Of a stretch of DNA of 24,464 nucleotides, positions 1 through 9,363 are shown piece by piece (the first letter of the stretch is position 1; every line of letters begins with the position of its first letter). Made by a program: the position numbers and the translations under genes. The notes beneath the pieces were generated by a model, which had not been told where the DNA came from, ran no database searches, and worked only from the letters and a program-made list of their open reading frames with translations. Source of the stretch: Caulochytrium protostelioides (taxonomy: Eukaryota; Chytridiomycota; Caulochytriomycetes; Caulochytriales; Caulochytriaceae); assembly GCA_003615045.1 (NCBI GenBank), contig ML014344.1:1-24464 (forward strand), written 5' to 3'.

Positions 1-139
1 CCCCACTATGTGAATCATGATTTTTGGCCCCGCCCATCCGTTTCCTATGAGGGGAAAGACGGGAAAGAGATGGGGCCAGGCCGCCCGGCACCTAGGGAGG
101 CGTGGTGAGCGGCCCACTGTGGGGTCACACACGTTTGAC

Positions 140-353
140 TTTGAAACATCATAGCTCGGACATAACTTATCCAAAAAACATGAGGGATAGCGTTCTGGAG
201 AGCTCAAGATCTCCTCTAAGCCATGCAACAGATAAACGCATATATTTCAACATTGGTGACGAAGACCAAACAACTTCACCCCTGAACTTCACCTGGGACG
301 CCTTCAAACAGATGTTTCTGCAACGCTTTGTCCCTCTCATGACCGAATCATAG
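140..353 (+). mobile_element. Fossil gag-like fragment of an LTR retrotransposon (probable Ty3/gypsy)
   Basis: An open stretch ending at 353 closes with a segment reading FTWDAFKQMFLQRFVPL. This resembles the conserved W-x-x-F-x-x-x-F-x-x-R-F core of the Retrotrans_gag family in Ty3/gypsy elements. Only this short piece is recognisable; no protease, reverse transcriptase or LTR was seen next to it, so it is a fragment of a broken element. A TATA-like TATAAAAGG lies about 50 bases downstream. The call rests on one motif and could be wrong. Confidence 0.35.
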
Positions 354-594
354 TCGAAAGACCAACTGATGCGTCTCCAACAAACTTGGGCTAGGTTGGG
401 CATTATAAAAGGGGGTACCTTATGGATTGGCCCATTTTGCGGACTAATGGTCATTTTCATAGAGAATTCCTTAGGAAATGTCTAAGTAATTGGGCGTAAT
501 TGGGCATAAATTGGCATAATGAGGCAGAGCCAAGGAGGCGGCCTTATGGGAACAGCCAGTCTTGCGAATTTCCGCCAATTTCGCTAATAACTAT
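354..594. other. Gene-free spacer before the LINE
   Basis: No supportable gene. This AT-richer stretch contains a TATA-like TATAAAAGG near 405 and a short direct repeat of ATTGGGC-type units at about 485-515. The 5' end of the LINE lies somewhere near the right edge; no target-site duplication could be identified. Confidence 0.5.
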
Positions 595-1556
595 GGAGTT
601 TTACTCGGGAAAAGCCATCCATCGGGCCGTGCGAGGCGTCGTTCGTCGAGTCCGCTCCATCTTCGTCGATCCGAGCACTTCTGAAACCGTCATAACATTT
701 TCGGCCCGAAAACTGACACTTTTTTCGCCGCCGCCCCACAAGTCGCCCACCGCCACTCGGTCGCCACCATATAAACCCCACCTCTGACCGTCGCCGCCCT
801 TAGCTCTGAACCTGACCTTTCAAACGCGCTACTGACGAGGCTGCTACGGTGCCTATCCATTCCACAGCCGCTTCCGCGCGAACCATACGGGCCCGAGACC
901 CAACCGTACATATATAGGGAACCGCTCCAGGGCGGCTTCCGAAGACTGTATCGGCCATATCTCAGCCAATAGTGGTCCGTTTCGCGAACGGCCGGGCATT
1001 CCGAGCACGCCGCGTCAATACGCATCGTTTGGCGGGAACTTGGTTTTTTTGGGTTGACGCGTCCCCGCCGACCCCCCTGCGCACCGGACACGTCAGCCGG
1101 CCCGTCCGACCGACCCTTTGAATTTTTTCCTGGCCGCGACTCGGCCGTTTGCTACCGGGAAACATACTTTCCTAACCAATCGCAGCCTGCTCTACCCGTT
1201 TCCGCTCCAACTTTGAAGATCCGAGCACTATTGAGCCTGCCTTAGCACTTTTCGGCTCGAAAACCGACGCGTTTCTCGCCGTCGCCCGACACGTCGCCCA
1301 TCGCCGCCCGGTCGCCACCCTACCAACCCCCCCGCTGACAGTCACATCCTTTAGCCCTGCAACCGACCTTTCCAACGCGCTATCGACACGGCGGCTACGG
1401 TGCCTACCCATTCCACAGGAGCCGTTCCCGCGCGGGCCACACGGGCTGAGACCCAACCGTACATAGGAAACCGCTCTAGGGCGGCTACCGGAGACTGTAT
1501 CGGCCATATCTCAGCCAATAGTGGTCCGTTTCGCGAACGGCCGGGCATTCCGAGCA
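595..1556 (+). repeat. Two tandem 5' UTR units of the LINE, period about 549 bp
   Basis: Unit 1 (about 595-1007) and unit 2 (about 1148-1556) align at an offset of 549-550 bases. The last 65 bases of each (943-1007 and 1492-1556) are identical. The more 5' parts, for example 668-785 against 1218-1335, are diverged but clearly alike. A non-repeated spacer of about 140 bases (1008-1147) separates the units. Repeated 5' monomers are known in some LINEs, where they carry the internal promoter; that role here is inference. Unit 1 holds TATA-like ATATAAACC (about 769) and ACATATATAGG (about 909) motifs that unit 2 lacks. Confidence 0.85.
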
Positions 1557-1590
1557 ATTTTGAAGCCCTATCTCGCGTTTTGACAGAGCT

Positions 1591-4500
1591 ATGGCCGACC
1601 AAAGATCGGCCGCCCTGGCCGGCCCTCGGACCGCCGCTACGACGCCTCTCCTGCGCCCACCGGCCCCGACGTTCCCGGTGCGCTACCCCTTGGTGTCCAC
1701 CACACCCACCGATGACCCCTGTTACCCTACCGGCTTCAGTCCCATGGCTATACACCCCCCGGCACGTCATGAACTGCATCTGAAGCGCATAATACGGGGA
1801 GTCCTATCCGTTGCCGGGCTCGAAGGTAGTGTCGTCCGGCTCCGTCGTACGCGCATGACGCAGCCGCGGCGACACGGCGATGGCCGCCGCTGGAGTCACC
1901 AAGCTCTGATACGAACTGACTCGCTCGAAGCCGTGTCGGCCGCACTTACCACTGCTCAAATTCGGGTCTCATCCCTCCCCACCAGACAGGAACCTCCATC
2001 CCGCCCCGGGAGAGCGATGACGAGATCAGCAACGTGCCCTCGCGCCGATCCCCCTTCGAGCATGCATGTGGCCCCGTGGAATATCACGACATGGCGCGGC
2101 CACACCCAAGAAGTTACTCACCTGCTGCTACGGCAAAGGTTGGCCCTACTTGCCCTACAAGAGACAAGACGCGAGGCCGAGTGCCGACCCCTCCGCCTGC
2201 CGGGATACCACACCTTTGGGGCCCCTGCATCGGATCGCCCGGGACAGCGTGGCCTCCTTATCGTCGCATCCACCGCGATCGGCGCGACATCCGTGACATC
2301 CCCATCACCGCTCGCAGTCGCGATCCGATTCACCATACGGGCCACCAGCGACGAACCCCGCCGCGACATCCTGTTCATTAACGTCTACGTACCCACCGCC
2401 CGGGCCGACCTTACGCCCGCGCGCCGCGAGGTCCGCGATGCCGTGGCCCAGATAATGACCGACCACCCCGCTCACGCAGTGATACTGGCCGGTGATCTCA
2501 ACATGCCGACTGACCGAGCGCACCGATGGCTGCGCAGGCTCGGCCTCACGATGACCAGCACCACCGGCGCAGGGGCCACGTGGCATGGGTACACACAGCG
2601 ACGTCGCTGGACCCGTATCGACTACATTGCGACCTCCCCCCGCACAGGAAGGGCGAGAGGGCGGCCGGACGTACACACATCGACCTGCCGTATCCTACGA
2701 CAGTACGACACAAGCGACCATTGGCCTGTAGTTGTAACACTGCGTGGCACCTCACACGATACCGCCCCGACGCCGCAGGCGGCGGGGCCGCCACCTATCC
2801 GAACTCTCACCCCCGCACAGACCACCACAGTACTAACGTGCCCGGAATGGGAGGGCCTTCGCCGCCGCCGCCGAACCACGCCGATGTGCGTGGACGATGC
2901 CGCGGCGGCCCTGGTATGCGTATACCAAGCAGCGAGCCGTGCGATTACGGACGACAATGCAGGCCCGACCCACCCGCGCATCCGCCTCACCCCCTCAGCG
3001 CGTGAGGCGATCCGCACCAAGCAGGCGGCCTTCCGGCAGCGGCGGGAGTCGGGAACCGAGGCCGACCGGGCCGCCTACCGCGCGGCCGCCAAACAGGCAC
3101 GACGGGACATGGATACTGAGCGCGCGCGGCACCGGCGGACGTACGTGCTACAGGGTGCCGAGAACGCGGTACAGGGGTCAATGCGTGACGCATGGCGTTG
3201 GATCCGCTCCTTTTCCGCCTCTCGAACAAGCACCCCCGCCCTGCCGATGATGACCGACCCGGACACGGGGTGCGCGGCGACCAGCATCGACGACAACCGC
3301 CGCATCATATTCGACTTTTACCACGCCCTCCTCGCCGACCCAACCGGAGACTCCAAGGATTCCCGGCACTGGAAACGGCGACTAGCTGGGACGGCGCGCG
3401 CCACGCGTCTCCGCGGCCTCAATAAATCTTTCCGATGGGACGAGGTCGAGCTGGCACTTAGGGAACAAGCTAACTGGAAGGCCCCCGGGCCTGATGGCAT
3501 CATGACTGAGTTCCTCAAGCTAGCCCAAGGCGACGCCGAAGCCCACCCGGCTAGACGACGACTGGCGAGGCACCTGACGACACTTATAAACGGCATGTGG
3601 CATCAGGCACGCGTCCCACACCAATGGCAGGCATCCGAAGTGGTGTGCCTGTTCAAAAAAGTCGACCCGTCGGATCCTGCGAACTACCGCGGCATCAGCT
3701 TAGTGGCTTCGCCACTAAAGCTACTATGCAGTCTAATCAACCGTCGTGTCCGGGACGCACTGAAGTCAGCCGGGTACCTAGTCCCCGAACAGGGTGGGTT
3801 CCGCCAGCGGGAGGAGTGCGTCGCGCAGGCCTTCGCCTTACGCGAAGTCCTCCAACGGCGGCGCGCACGCGGGGACAGCACCCTGGTAACTTTCGTCGAC
3901 CTACAAAAAGCGTACGACACTGTCCCCCACGAGGGGATGCTTCGACGGTTGTATCTCGTGGGCGTGCGCGGGCGTTGTCTAACGTTCATTGCCACCCTGT
4001 ACGCGGCCTCCTCGTGCCGCATTCGCGTCGCACCAGGGATCCTCACTGACCCAATCCCTATCTTGCGTGGCCTCCGTCAAGGATGCCCACTCTCTCCCCT
4101 CCTATTCAACATATTTATAAACGGGCTGGGCACCTTCCTCCAACACAGGGGTGTCCAGGTGCCCACGGGACGACAGGGCGCGTCCAGTCTTCCCCCGCTG
4201 CGTCTGCTCAAGTTCGCAGACGACGTTGCCCTCGTCGCCGAGGACGCCGCCGACATGCAGATGGCCTGCGATGGATTCACCAGCTGGGCCGACACCCACC
4301 AAATGCGGGTTGGCATTGCTAAATGCGGGATCATGCAGGTTCCCGCTGGTGACGACCCCATCGCACCTCCGGTATTACAACGACAGCCCCTGCCCGTCGT
4401 CGATCACTACGTCTACCTAGGCATCTGCCTGGACTCAGGACTAAGTAATCGAGCGATGGTTTCATACCGCGCAGACAAAGGCGCCAAAGCACTGGGTGCC

Positions 4501-5061
4501 ATGACCACCGCCCTGAGAGATCGACGCCTACCGCTCTGGGTACGCATGAAGCTGGTCCGCGCGGTACTGATCCCCACTCTCACATTTGGGGCGGAGTTGT
4601 TCCAGAGCAGCCTAGCAGAGTGTGCGCCCCTACAGCGGGTCGCGTCCCGCGCCCTACGACTGGTGATCGGCCGTGGAGCAGGGAGAATCTCGCAGGAGGT
4701 GCTCGCCACGGACCTCGGAGCACCGCTTATTGCTCATATCTGCCGCGCCGCCCGCCGCCGAGCATACTTCAAGTGGCCCTCGTTGCGCACTTGGGCGGCC
4801 CAGCTCATCGAACACACGCCCTCGCCCATTCCACGCGAGTGGAGTAGGGGATCCTGGGTGGCCCAGGCGCGTCGTACCCTTACCAGCATCCGCGCATCCG
4901 CACCGGAAGACTCACCCGCCGGTAACCTCAGTCACCGGCTCACGTGGCAGCGGCTACAACGCGTCCGAGCGCGACGACCCACCGCTGACCGCTACGCCCG
5001 CATGTGGCCAGCCGCTGATCGACGCCGGCTGCCGACTCGCCTACAGACGTCCTTACGGTGA
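1591..5061 (+). CDS. LINE ORF: apurinic-type endonuclease and reverse transcriptase (1156 aa)
   Basis: This is the replication protein of the LINE: it nicks target DNA and copies the element RNA at the nick. Residues 1-157 are a basic, unrecognised extension. The endonuclease follows, with the first-strand WN at 163-164, QE at 190-191, GDLN at 301-304 and the catalytic SDHWP at 375-379. The reverse transcriptase runs from about 600 to 900: WKAPGPDG from 629, catalytic D770 in FVDLQKAYD, RGLRQGCPLSPLLF near 827, and FADD at 875-878. All core catalytic residues I checked are present. The first ATG after the 5' repeats is at 1591, but a start at M158, right at the endonuclease, cannot be excluded. 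The ORF stops at TGA 5059-5061, and the same frame stays open to 5412. Confidence 0.92.
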   Translation: MADQRSAALAGPRTAATTPLLRPPAPTFPVRYPLVSTTPTDDPCYPTGFSPMAIHPPARHELHLKRIIRGVLSVAGLEGSVVRLRRTRMTQPRRHGDGRRWSHQALIRTDSLEAVSAALTTAQIRVSSLPTRQEPPSRPGRAMTRSATCPRADPPSSMHVAPWNITTWRGHTQEVTHLLLRQRLALLALQETRREAECRPLRLPGYHTFGAPASDRPGQRGLLIVASTAIGATSVTSPSPLAVAIRFTIRATSDEPRRDILFINVYVPTARADLTPARREVRDAVAQIMTDHPAHAVILAGDLNMPTDRAHRWLRRLGLTMTSTTGAGATWHGYTQRRRWTRIDYIATSPRTGRARGRPDVHTSTCRILRQYDTSDHWPVVVTLRGTSHDTAPTPQAAGPPPIRTLTPAQTTTVLTCPEWEGLRRRRRTTPMCVDDAAAALVCVYQAASRAITDDNAGPTHPRIRLTPSAREAIRTKQAAFRQRRESGTEADRAAYRAAAKQARRDMDTERARHRRTYVLQGAENAVQGSMRDAWRWIRSFSASRTSTPALPMMTDPDTGCAATSIDDNRRIIFDFYHALLADPTGDSKDSRHWKRRLAGTARATRLRGLNKSFRWDEVELALREQANWKAPGPDGIMTEFLKLAQGDAEAHPARRRLARHLTTLINGMWHQARVPHQWQASEVVCLFKKVDPSDPANYRGISLVASPLKLLCSLINRRVRDALKSAGYLVPEQGGFRQREECVAQAFALREVLQRRRARGDSTLVTFVDLQKAYDTVPHEGMLRRLYLVGVRGRCLTFIATLYAASSCRIRVAPGILTDPIPILRGLRQGCPLSPLLFNIFINGLGTFLQHRGVQVPTGRQGASSLPPLRLLKFADDVALVAEDAADMQMACDGFTSWADTHQMRVGIAKCGIMQVPAGDDPIAPPVLQRQPLPVVDHYVYLGICLDSGLSNRAMVSYRADKGAKALGAMTTALRDRRLPLWVRMKLVRAVLIPTLTFGAELFQSSLAECAPLQRVASRALRLVIGRGAGRISQEVLATDLGAPLIAHICRAARRRAYFKWPSLRTWAAQLIEHTPSPIPREWSRGSWVAQARRTLTSIRASAPEDSPAGNLSHRLTWQRLQRVRARRPTADRYARMWPAADRRRLPTRLQTSLR

Positions 5062-5412
5062 GCACACTGTGACGCCGCCATACAGGCCTACGCACGAGCC
5101 TGCACCGGCGTCTTTACGCCTGCACACGAGTTGCAAGCTATAGGCTGGCTGCCCACCACCCTAGGCCGTGAATGCCTACTATGCACCCTTGGAACAGACT
5201 CACTCCCCCATGTTGTCTATGAATGCCCTGCCCTCGCCTCAGCGCCCCCTGGGCCGCGACAGCCCCTATGGTACCACGAGAGCCTCACAGCGACTAACCG
5301 ACCGACCCGTCCGACCGTCCCACCGCTGACGACTCACCCCCGTCACCGGCGGCCGCCGCCCCCTTCCCCCCGCGGCCGACACCAGAACACCGAATGCCCC
5401 CGGTCAGCATAG
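5062..5412 (+). pseudogene. In-frame continuation of the LINE ORF with a zinc knuckle, after a premature TGA
   Basis: Directly after the TGA at 5059-5061 the same reading frame stays open to a TAG at 5410-5412. It encodes a CX2CX8HX4C knuckle (CLLC from 5173, then His near 5209 and Cys near 5224). This C-terminal finger is common after the reverse transcriptase in APE-class LINEs, for example zf-RVT-like knuckles. The simplest reading is one nonsense mutation that removed the last part of the LINE protein. Stop-codon readthrough is possible but nothing here supports it. Past the knuckle the sequence becomes Pro/Arg/Thr-rich, so the true C-terminus may be nearer 5300. Confidence 0.75.
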
Positions 5413-5670
5413 CAATTCGCTCTTTACTGTTCCGGGTCCGATCTCCGTGAACCAAGGATTCTCAGACGTATCGTCGAAAGTAAAGCGGATGCTATTAAGA
5501 CCACAAGGACTGATCTCGCACCATCGAAGGCTCGCTGTAACAAAAGGCCGTAACAAAACTGAAATTAAAAGCCGAGAAAAATCTTCCGCCACTCCCCCCT
5601 CTTCAGATTGAGAAAATGGCTTGGGGGTGCGGGAAAGTAGTGCGACCTATCGGTGTGTTTCTATTTTACT

Positions 5671-5692
5671 ATCCATCCATCCATCCATCCAT
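5671..5692 (+). repeat. (ATCC)n microsatellite, likely LINE 3' tail
   Basis: Five ATCC copies followed by ATT lie about 260 bases after the last LINE stop. Many non-LTR elements end in a short microsatellite instead of poly(A), so this is the probable 3' end of the element. No matching target-site duplication was found. Confidence 0.6.
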
Positions 5693-6071
5693 TAACTCCT
5701 CACGTCGTGGGACTTTACCTTACTTAACTTATATATGGGGGTTTGCCTGATAGGCCTCTCCTCCCCATAGCCTCTCTTTTTTTACTTATTATTTCTTATC
5801 ATCTTTAACGTCTTATATCATCTTTTCGATATACTGAATTGTGACTTTCAACAGAGCCTATAACGTGGAAGTCCGCACACCGCACGACCCCATGCTCGAA
5901 GATGTCGAGCCATCAGTACGTGAGGAATACCAGCACATCCTACGACACGTGGACCGTGCCAAATGGCTGGACATGGCTTCAAGGAACGAGTCGGCGCAGC
6001 GTCACCTACATCTTGAGCGATACAACGGCTCATCAAATAGGAGCTCTTCAGACTTCTCTTAAATGACTCCC
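5693..6071. other. AT-rich spacer with one small unrecognised ORF
   Basis: Pyrimidine-rich, AT-rich sequence follows the LINE tail. A 73-codon plus-strand ORF (5841-6062) begins MTFNRAYNVEV and is charged and hydrophilic. I do not recognise it and see no splice or regulatory support. A TATATAAGGGGG motif lies near 6082, just past its end. I do not call a gene here. Confidence 0.3.
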
Positions 6072-6647
6072 TCAGCTACATGTATATAAGGGGGTTAGTG
6101 TCTCCCCAAGCCATAGACTGAGCTCCGGTCCAACATACAACCCCGTGTGAGCTGCAGGGAGATCCACACTATTAGATCCGTTGTGAAAACGCCCATAGAA
6201 CAACTCGAATAGAAAAAATCTAGTTTCTGTCTGAAGACGTTTTAATACGGACCGCCCACAGACTAACAGAGAGGAAGATATCGCAGTCAGTCTCGGTTTG
6301 AGAGCCATCGCGTACGGTTTGAGAGCATGACAGACTATCTTGTTGCTAAATTCGGCCTGCCCACTTGCTTGCGGATAACACGTTGCGACGGCATGGTAGA
6401 AAGATATTCTCAGATACTCGTAGATGGAAAAGTCAAGGCCAACGTAGTTAGCGCCGCTGTTCGTAATGACTTTGGTTGAAATACCGTGACGTGAAAGTTC
6501 CCTCGAGGAGAAGGCGGTAGTAACGTAGTTCTGCTCGGCCTGTTTCAACTGATGTGAGCAATGCCGAAAGTCAAATGTCTTATCTAAATAAGCTATTCCG
6601 GAATCACCGTTTGTCCTAGGCTCGCTAGTGGTGTTGTGGTATCTCAC
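6072..6647 (-). mobile_element. Fossil integrase fragment of a Ty3/gypsy-type LTR retrotransposon
   Basis: A 191-codon minus-strand reading contains HGISTKVITNSGANYVG, followed by HAVATCYPQASGQAEFSNK. These match the integrase core pattern of chromovirus/gypsy elements: HG(I/F)P..I.SD.G..F, then Y.PQ(T/S)DGQ.E..N. It covers part of an rve-type catalytic core and some downstream sequence. No LTR, reverse transcriptase or capsid region was seen beside it, so it is a broken, isolated and probably old fragment. It lies opposite in strand to the gag-like fragment at 140-353, so the two are not simply halves of one element split by the LINE. Confidence 0.7.
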
Positions 6648-8595
6648 CCTGTCTAAGGACCCGTGCTCTCGAGAACCCTAAAGCGTTAGGAAGCATAAGA
6701 TCAGCGGATTAGATGAGTTTTTGAGATTTTGAGGCGAGAAGCCAGATGGAGCACACAATACAATACATGAGGTTGTTCCATATAATCATGTATATCTACA
6801 GGAGCTTAGAAAGATATGTTTTGGCAGCACCCCATACATATATTAGAAGGGGGATGTGAAATAATGGAGTACGAGGCCCGTTATGGCCAAGGACCTCATG
6901 ACGAGTACGTGGCTATAAAGAATAGCGGTGTATGGGAAGAAGCAGTAGCAAGGGAGAAAAGCATGAAGGTGGGGCTACCAATGCGGTCCCCAATAATTTT
7001 GATAGTTAGATGTCAAACGAAGTCGCGGCGAGCGCAGAGACCTGCTACTTTGGCCTCAAAACAATCTTGGGCCCCGGAGGCGCTGCAGCTGTAAGGGGGA
7101 TCGAGTCCGTGTACCATTGACAAGATGTACGCTAACAGCTTTTGCTGTGTGACAGCACGGTCACTGGGAGTCCCACGCGACCTCCTTAGAGCTCCGCCCT
7201 AACCCGACCGCGCGGTCGGGTTTGGGCGCGGCCGCTCAGGCGGCTGCCTGACAAGTTGAGGAGCTGCATCCTACTAACCAGATTTCACTAGCAGCCAAGC
7301 CATCCATTTACATCCCGTTACCATCTGTATTCCTGCTTACTGCATCTATATTATCTTCCCTGCACCTGATTTTCATACTAGCATTTAAGCCTATCCACTG
7401 ACCATTCCCTTCTCACCACGGAGCTGTGTAGCTGTAAGTACGATAGAGTGCATATCATCCCTAGTCCCTTGACCCAGTGACAGCCGGCTTGAGAACGATC
7501 AACTGACCTGCTGTTCGCCCGTCTAACAGTTTTGTCGAAGGCCTTTGGTGATCTGGCGATCATTAGCTGAGCATCGAGCCACGTTGCAGTCAGATGGCGT
7601 ACTCACGAAGATACCGTCAGACATGGTGCGTAGGAACTTAGACGTCGGACAGGAGATGACGCGGGGGCGAGATAAAAAAGCTCGTTTCCTCGCCTAATTG
7701 CTTCAGTCGATCTGTGTATGACCCCTATTGCAGACATAGAGGTCACAACTCACTCATCTGGCATCCGTTTCCAGGAATTGGATTAGACGGAGTCAGATGT
7801 TGTGTGTGATGGAGATTTGGAGCTATTTTGATCGCAGGGCGATCTCGCAAATCTGGTGTGAGGGAAACACCCTTTCCTCCTCATATTTGCATAGAAACGC
7901 CGAAATGAGTGTCCTATTAGGAAGTCTCTGAGTGCCCCTTCCAAACAAAAGGCGTTGGCGTGAAAGAGAACAGCTTCACCTTACATATTTGCCATCTGTT
8001 CATCCAGCTACTTTTATCGCAAAACTATATATGACCTTCTATATATAAGAATAATCGGCTTACAAGACTGAATCAATGTCGGCGATAGCAGGTGAGACCA
8101 ATCTGCTCGTGGGGCAGATGAGAAGCCATCGCAAGAGGAACCCCATCAAATGTCTTCTGTGTTGTGATTTACCCCATGAGAGCAAGTTTGTTAAGCGCGA
8201 TCTCATGCTGCCTGAACGTCCGACGCCACCTGGCCTCGCCTATTGGGCCTGCTGCGCTGTGCCGCGCCCCGTAGCAGAAAAGATTGCAGCTCGTGGTCAG
8301 CAAGCACCTTCATCGTTAAATGGAATGGGGGGACCTCTTGGGGAACGAGGGATGACATGGTGTTCGTGTTCGTCTTCGATCGTCTCGCCTGAGGGCGTGT
8401 GCGGCGTCGTCGGGTTAAACGAGTCGCCCGAGTACGGCAGGGCGCGGAGCCGCGTGGCCGCGGTGGCCGAGGCGGCCGAGGCGGCCGAGGCAGCTACGCC
8501 CGTCGCATCTCTCGGCCTCTGTCTGGATCGCGTTGCCGAGGCAGAGCTGCAGGTGAGACGACGGAAGCACGATGTCCGCTGCTTGTTCTGCCATC
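6648..8595. other. Gene-poor, lower-GC region without a recognised gene
   Basis: No gene could be supported over nearly 2 kb. Small ORFs exist. One at 6816-7094 (92 codons) ends at a GTAAGG that could be a splice donor. Another begins at ATG 8076, about 35 bases after a CTATATATAAG TATA-like box, and encodes a CXXCC segment (KCLLCCDL). Beyond about 8350 the second reading runs into a GCCGAGGCG low-complexity stretch and then antisense to the Dap1-like gene, so at most its beginning could be real. Base composition is lower in GC than the conserved genes to the right and rises from about 8200. A large palindrome at 7195-7228 is listed separately. Confidence 0.4.
7195..7228. repeat. 34-bp near-perfect palindrome
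   Basis: The left arm CGCCCTAACCCGACCGC is followed, with no loop, by its reverse complement with one mismatch (a T opposite T). The inner 22 bases (7201-7222) are a perfect palindrome. It could be a protein-binding dyad, a cruciform or hairpin, or a transposon-end remnant. It stands out as a GC-rich patch in an AT-richer gene-free area. Confidence 0.8.
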
Positions 8596-9363
8596 TCATT
8601 CGTGTTTGCTGGGAGCCTTTGCCGCGGCTTGCTCGGTTTCGCGCTCGTTGGCGGAGACGAGCTTGCCGATATGCGGATATTTGTTGGCAAAGAAGAGGGC
8701 CCATTCGTCAAGGCTCTGCTGCTCCTCGGTCGTGAGGTCAGTCAAGGGATCAATGGGCTCGAGGGGTCCGCGAACCATGCTTGGATCAAACGAGTTTTTA
8801 GCCAGCCCCCTACCCACGTTTTCCCATCATAGAACTCCGAACGTGGCCACCGCGCGCCATGGGTTCATCATTGTCATTGTTGTCATTGTAAGCACGTCGA
8901 TGCATCAAAGCAAGGGTAAAGGAAGCAAGGGTAAAACGAAAAGGAGGGAAGCGTCAGCCAGAATCTTGTGCCGAGCATGAGTGACGATCGTCGCGACAGT
9001 GGGCGTGGAGGTGCCATCGACTTACCGACTGGCATCGCGGCCTGCGAAGATGCTGTACATGCCGCCTGGACCATAGAAGCTGGCAGCGGACGTGACGTTG
9101 TAGACTTTGCCCTTGACGGCCAGGTAGAGTCGGTCCTCGAGGACGAGATCGAACCGTGCGAGTTCTTCGGGCGTATAGGATCGAAATCGGACCGCCTCCT
9201 CAACAATGGCGATGGCTTCTCGTTTCTGCGGGAAGATGGTCATGCGCAGGATCAGCAGAAGAAGGTAGAAGATAACGCCTAGCAGCAGGATGTTGATGGG
9301 ATGGCCGATGAGGGTGCTCCATGTGCCCGTCGCAGAATAGTAAGGGTCGTCGTGCTCCATCAT
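8596..9363 (-). CDS. DAP1: Dap1/PGRMC-type heme-binding membrane protein (two exons, 183 aa)
   Basis: Membrane-associated progesterone receptor (MAPR) family, a cytochrome b5-like fold. Yeast Dap1 and animal PGRMC1 bind heme and support cytochrome P450 enzymes of sterol synthesis at the ER. Exon 1 is 9363-9026 and exon 2 is 8809-8596. The intron splits an Arg codon inside the conserved FAGRDASRGLA. Residues 20-43 form one membrane segment. The domain begins at SYTPEEL (residue 62), and the family's heme-site tyrosines are seen as Y97 in YGPGG and Y103 in MYSIF. After the intron, DLTTEEQQSLDEW and NKYPHIGKL match the family's C-terminal half. The length is close to human PGRMC1 (195 aa). Two adjacent ATGs (9363 and 9360) can serve as start; the first was chosen. 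Confidence 0.93.
8810..9025 (-). other. Intron of the Dap1-like gene (216 nt)
   Basis: On the minus strand the donor is CG|GTAAGTCG at 9025 and the acceptor is GGGTAG|GGGG ending at 8810. Joining the exons restores the family motif GRDASRGLAKN without a gap, which fixes both ends. Confidence 0.9.

Larger units (their letters stand above)
595..5692 (+). mobile_element. Near-complete LINE (non-LTR retrotransposon), endonuclease plus reverse transcriptase type
   Basis: The element runs from tandem 5' units (about 595-1556) through one long ORF (1591-5061) and an in-frame 3' coding tail (to 5412), then a 3' UTR of about 260 bases ending in an (ATCC)n tract. The order apurinic-type endonuclease, reverse transcriptase, C-terminal CX2CX8HX4C knuckle, with no LTRs, is that of APE-class LINEs. 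No RNase H domain and no separate ORF1 were recognised. The clade is unresolved; L1-like or Tad-like groups are possible. The long intact ORF suggests recent insertion, while the single nonsense codon before the knuckle suggests this copy may be inactive. The 5' boundary is approximate. Confidence 0.85.

Noticed and set aside
7075-7125. tRNA-like TψC segment GATCGAGTCC
   Set aside because: The flanking bases do not form the required T stem or acceptor stem, and no D or anticodon arm could be placed.
8399-8980. 193-codon plus-strand ORF across the Dap1-like exon 2
   Set aside because: Antisense to a clearly conserved exon and its intron; begins in a GCCGAGGCG repeat.
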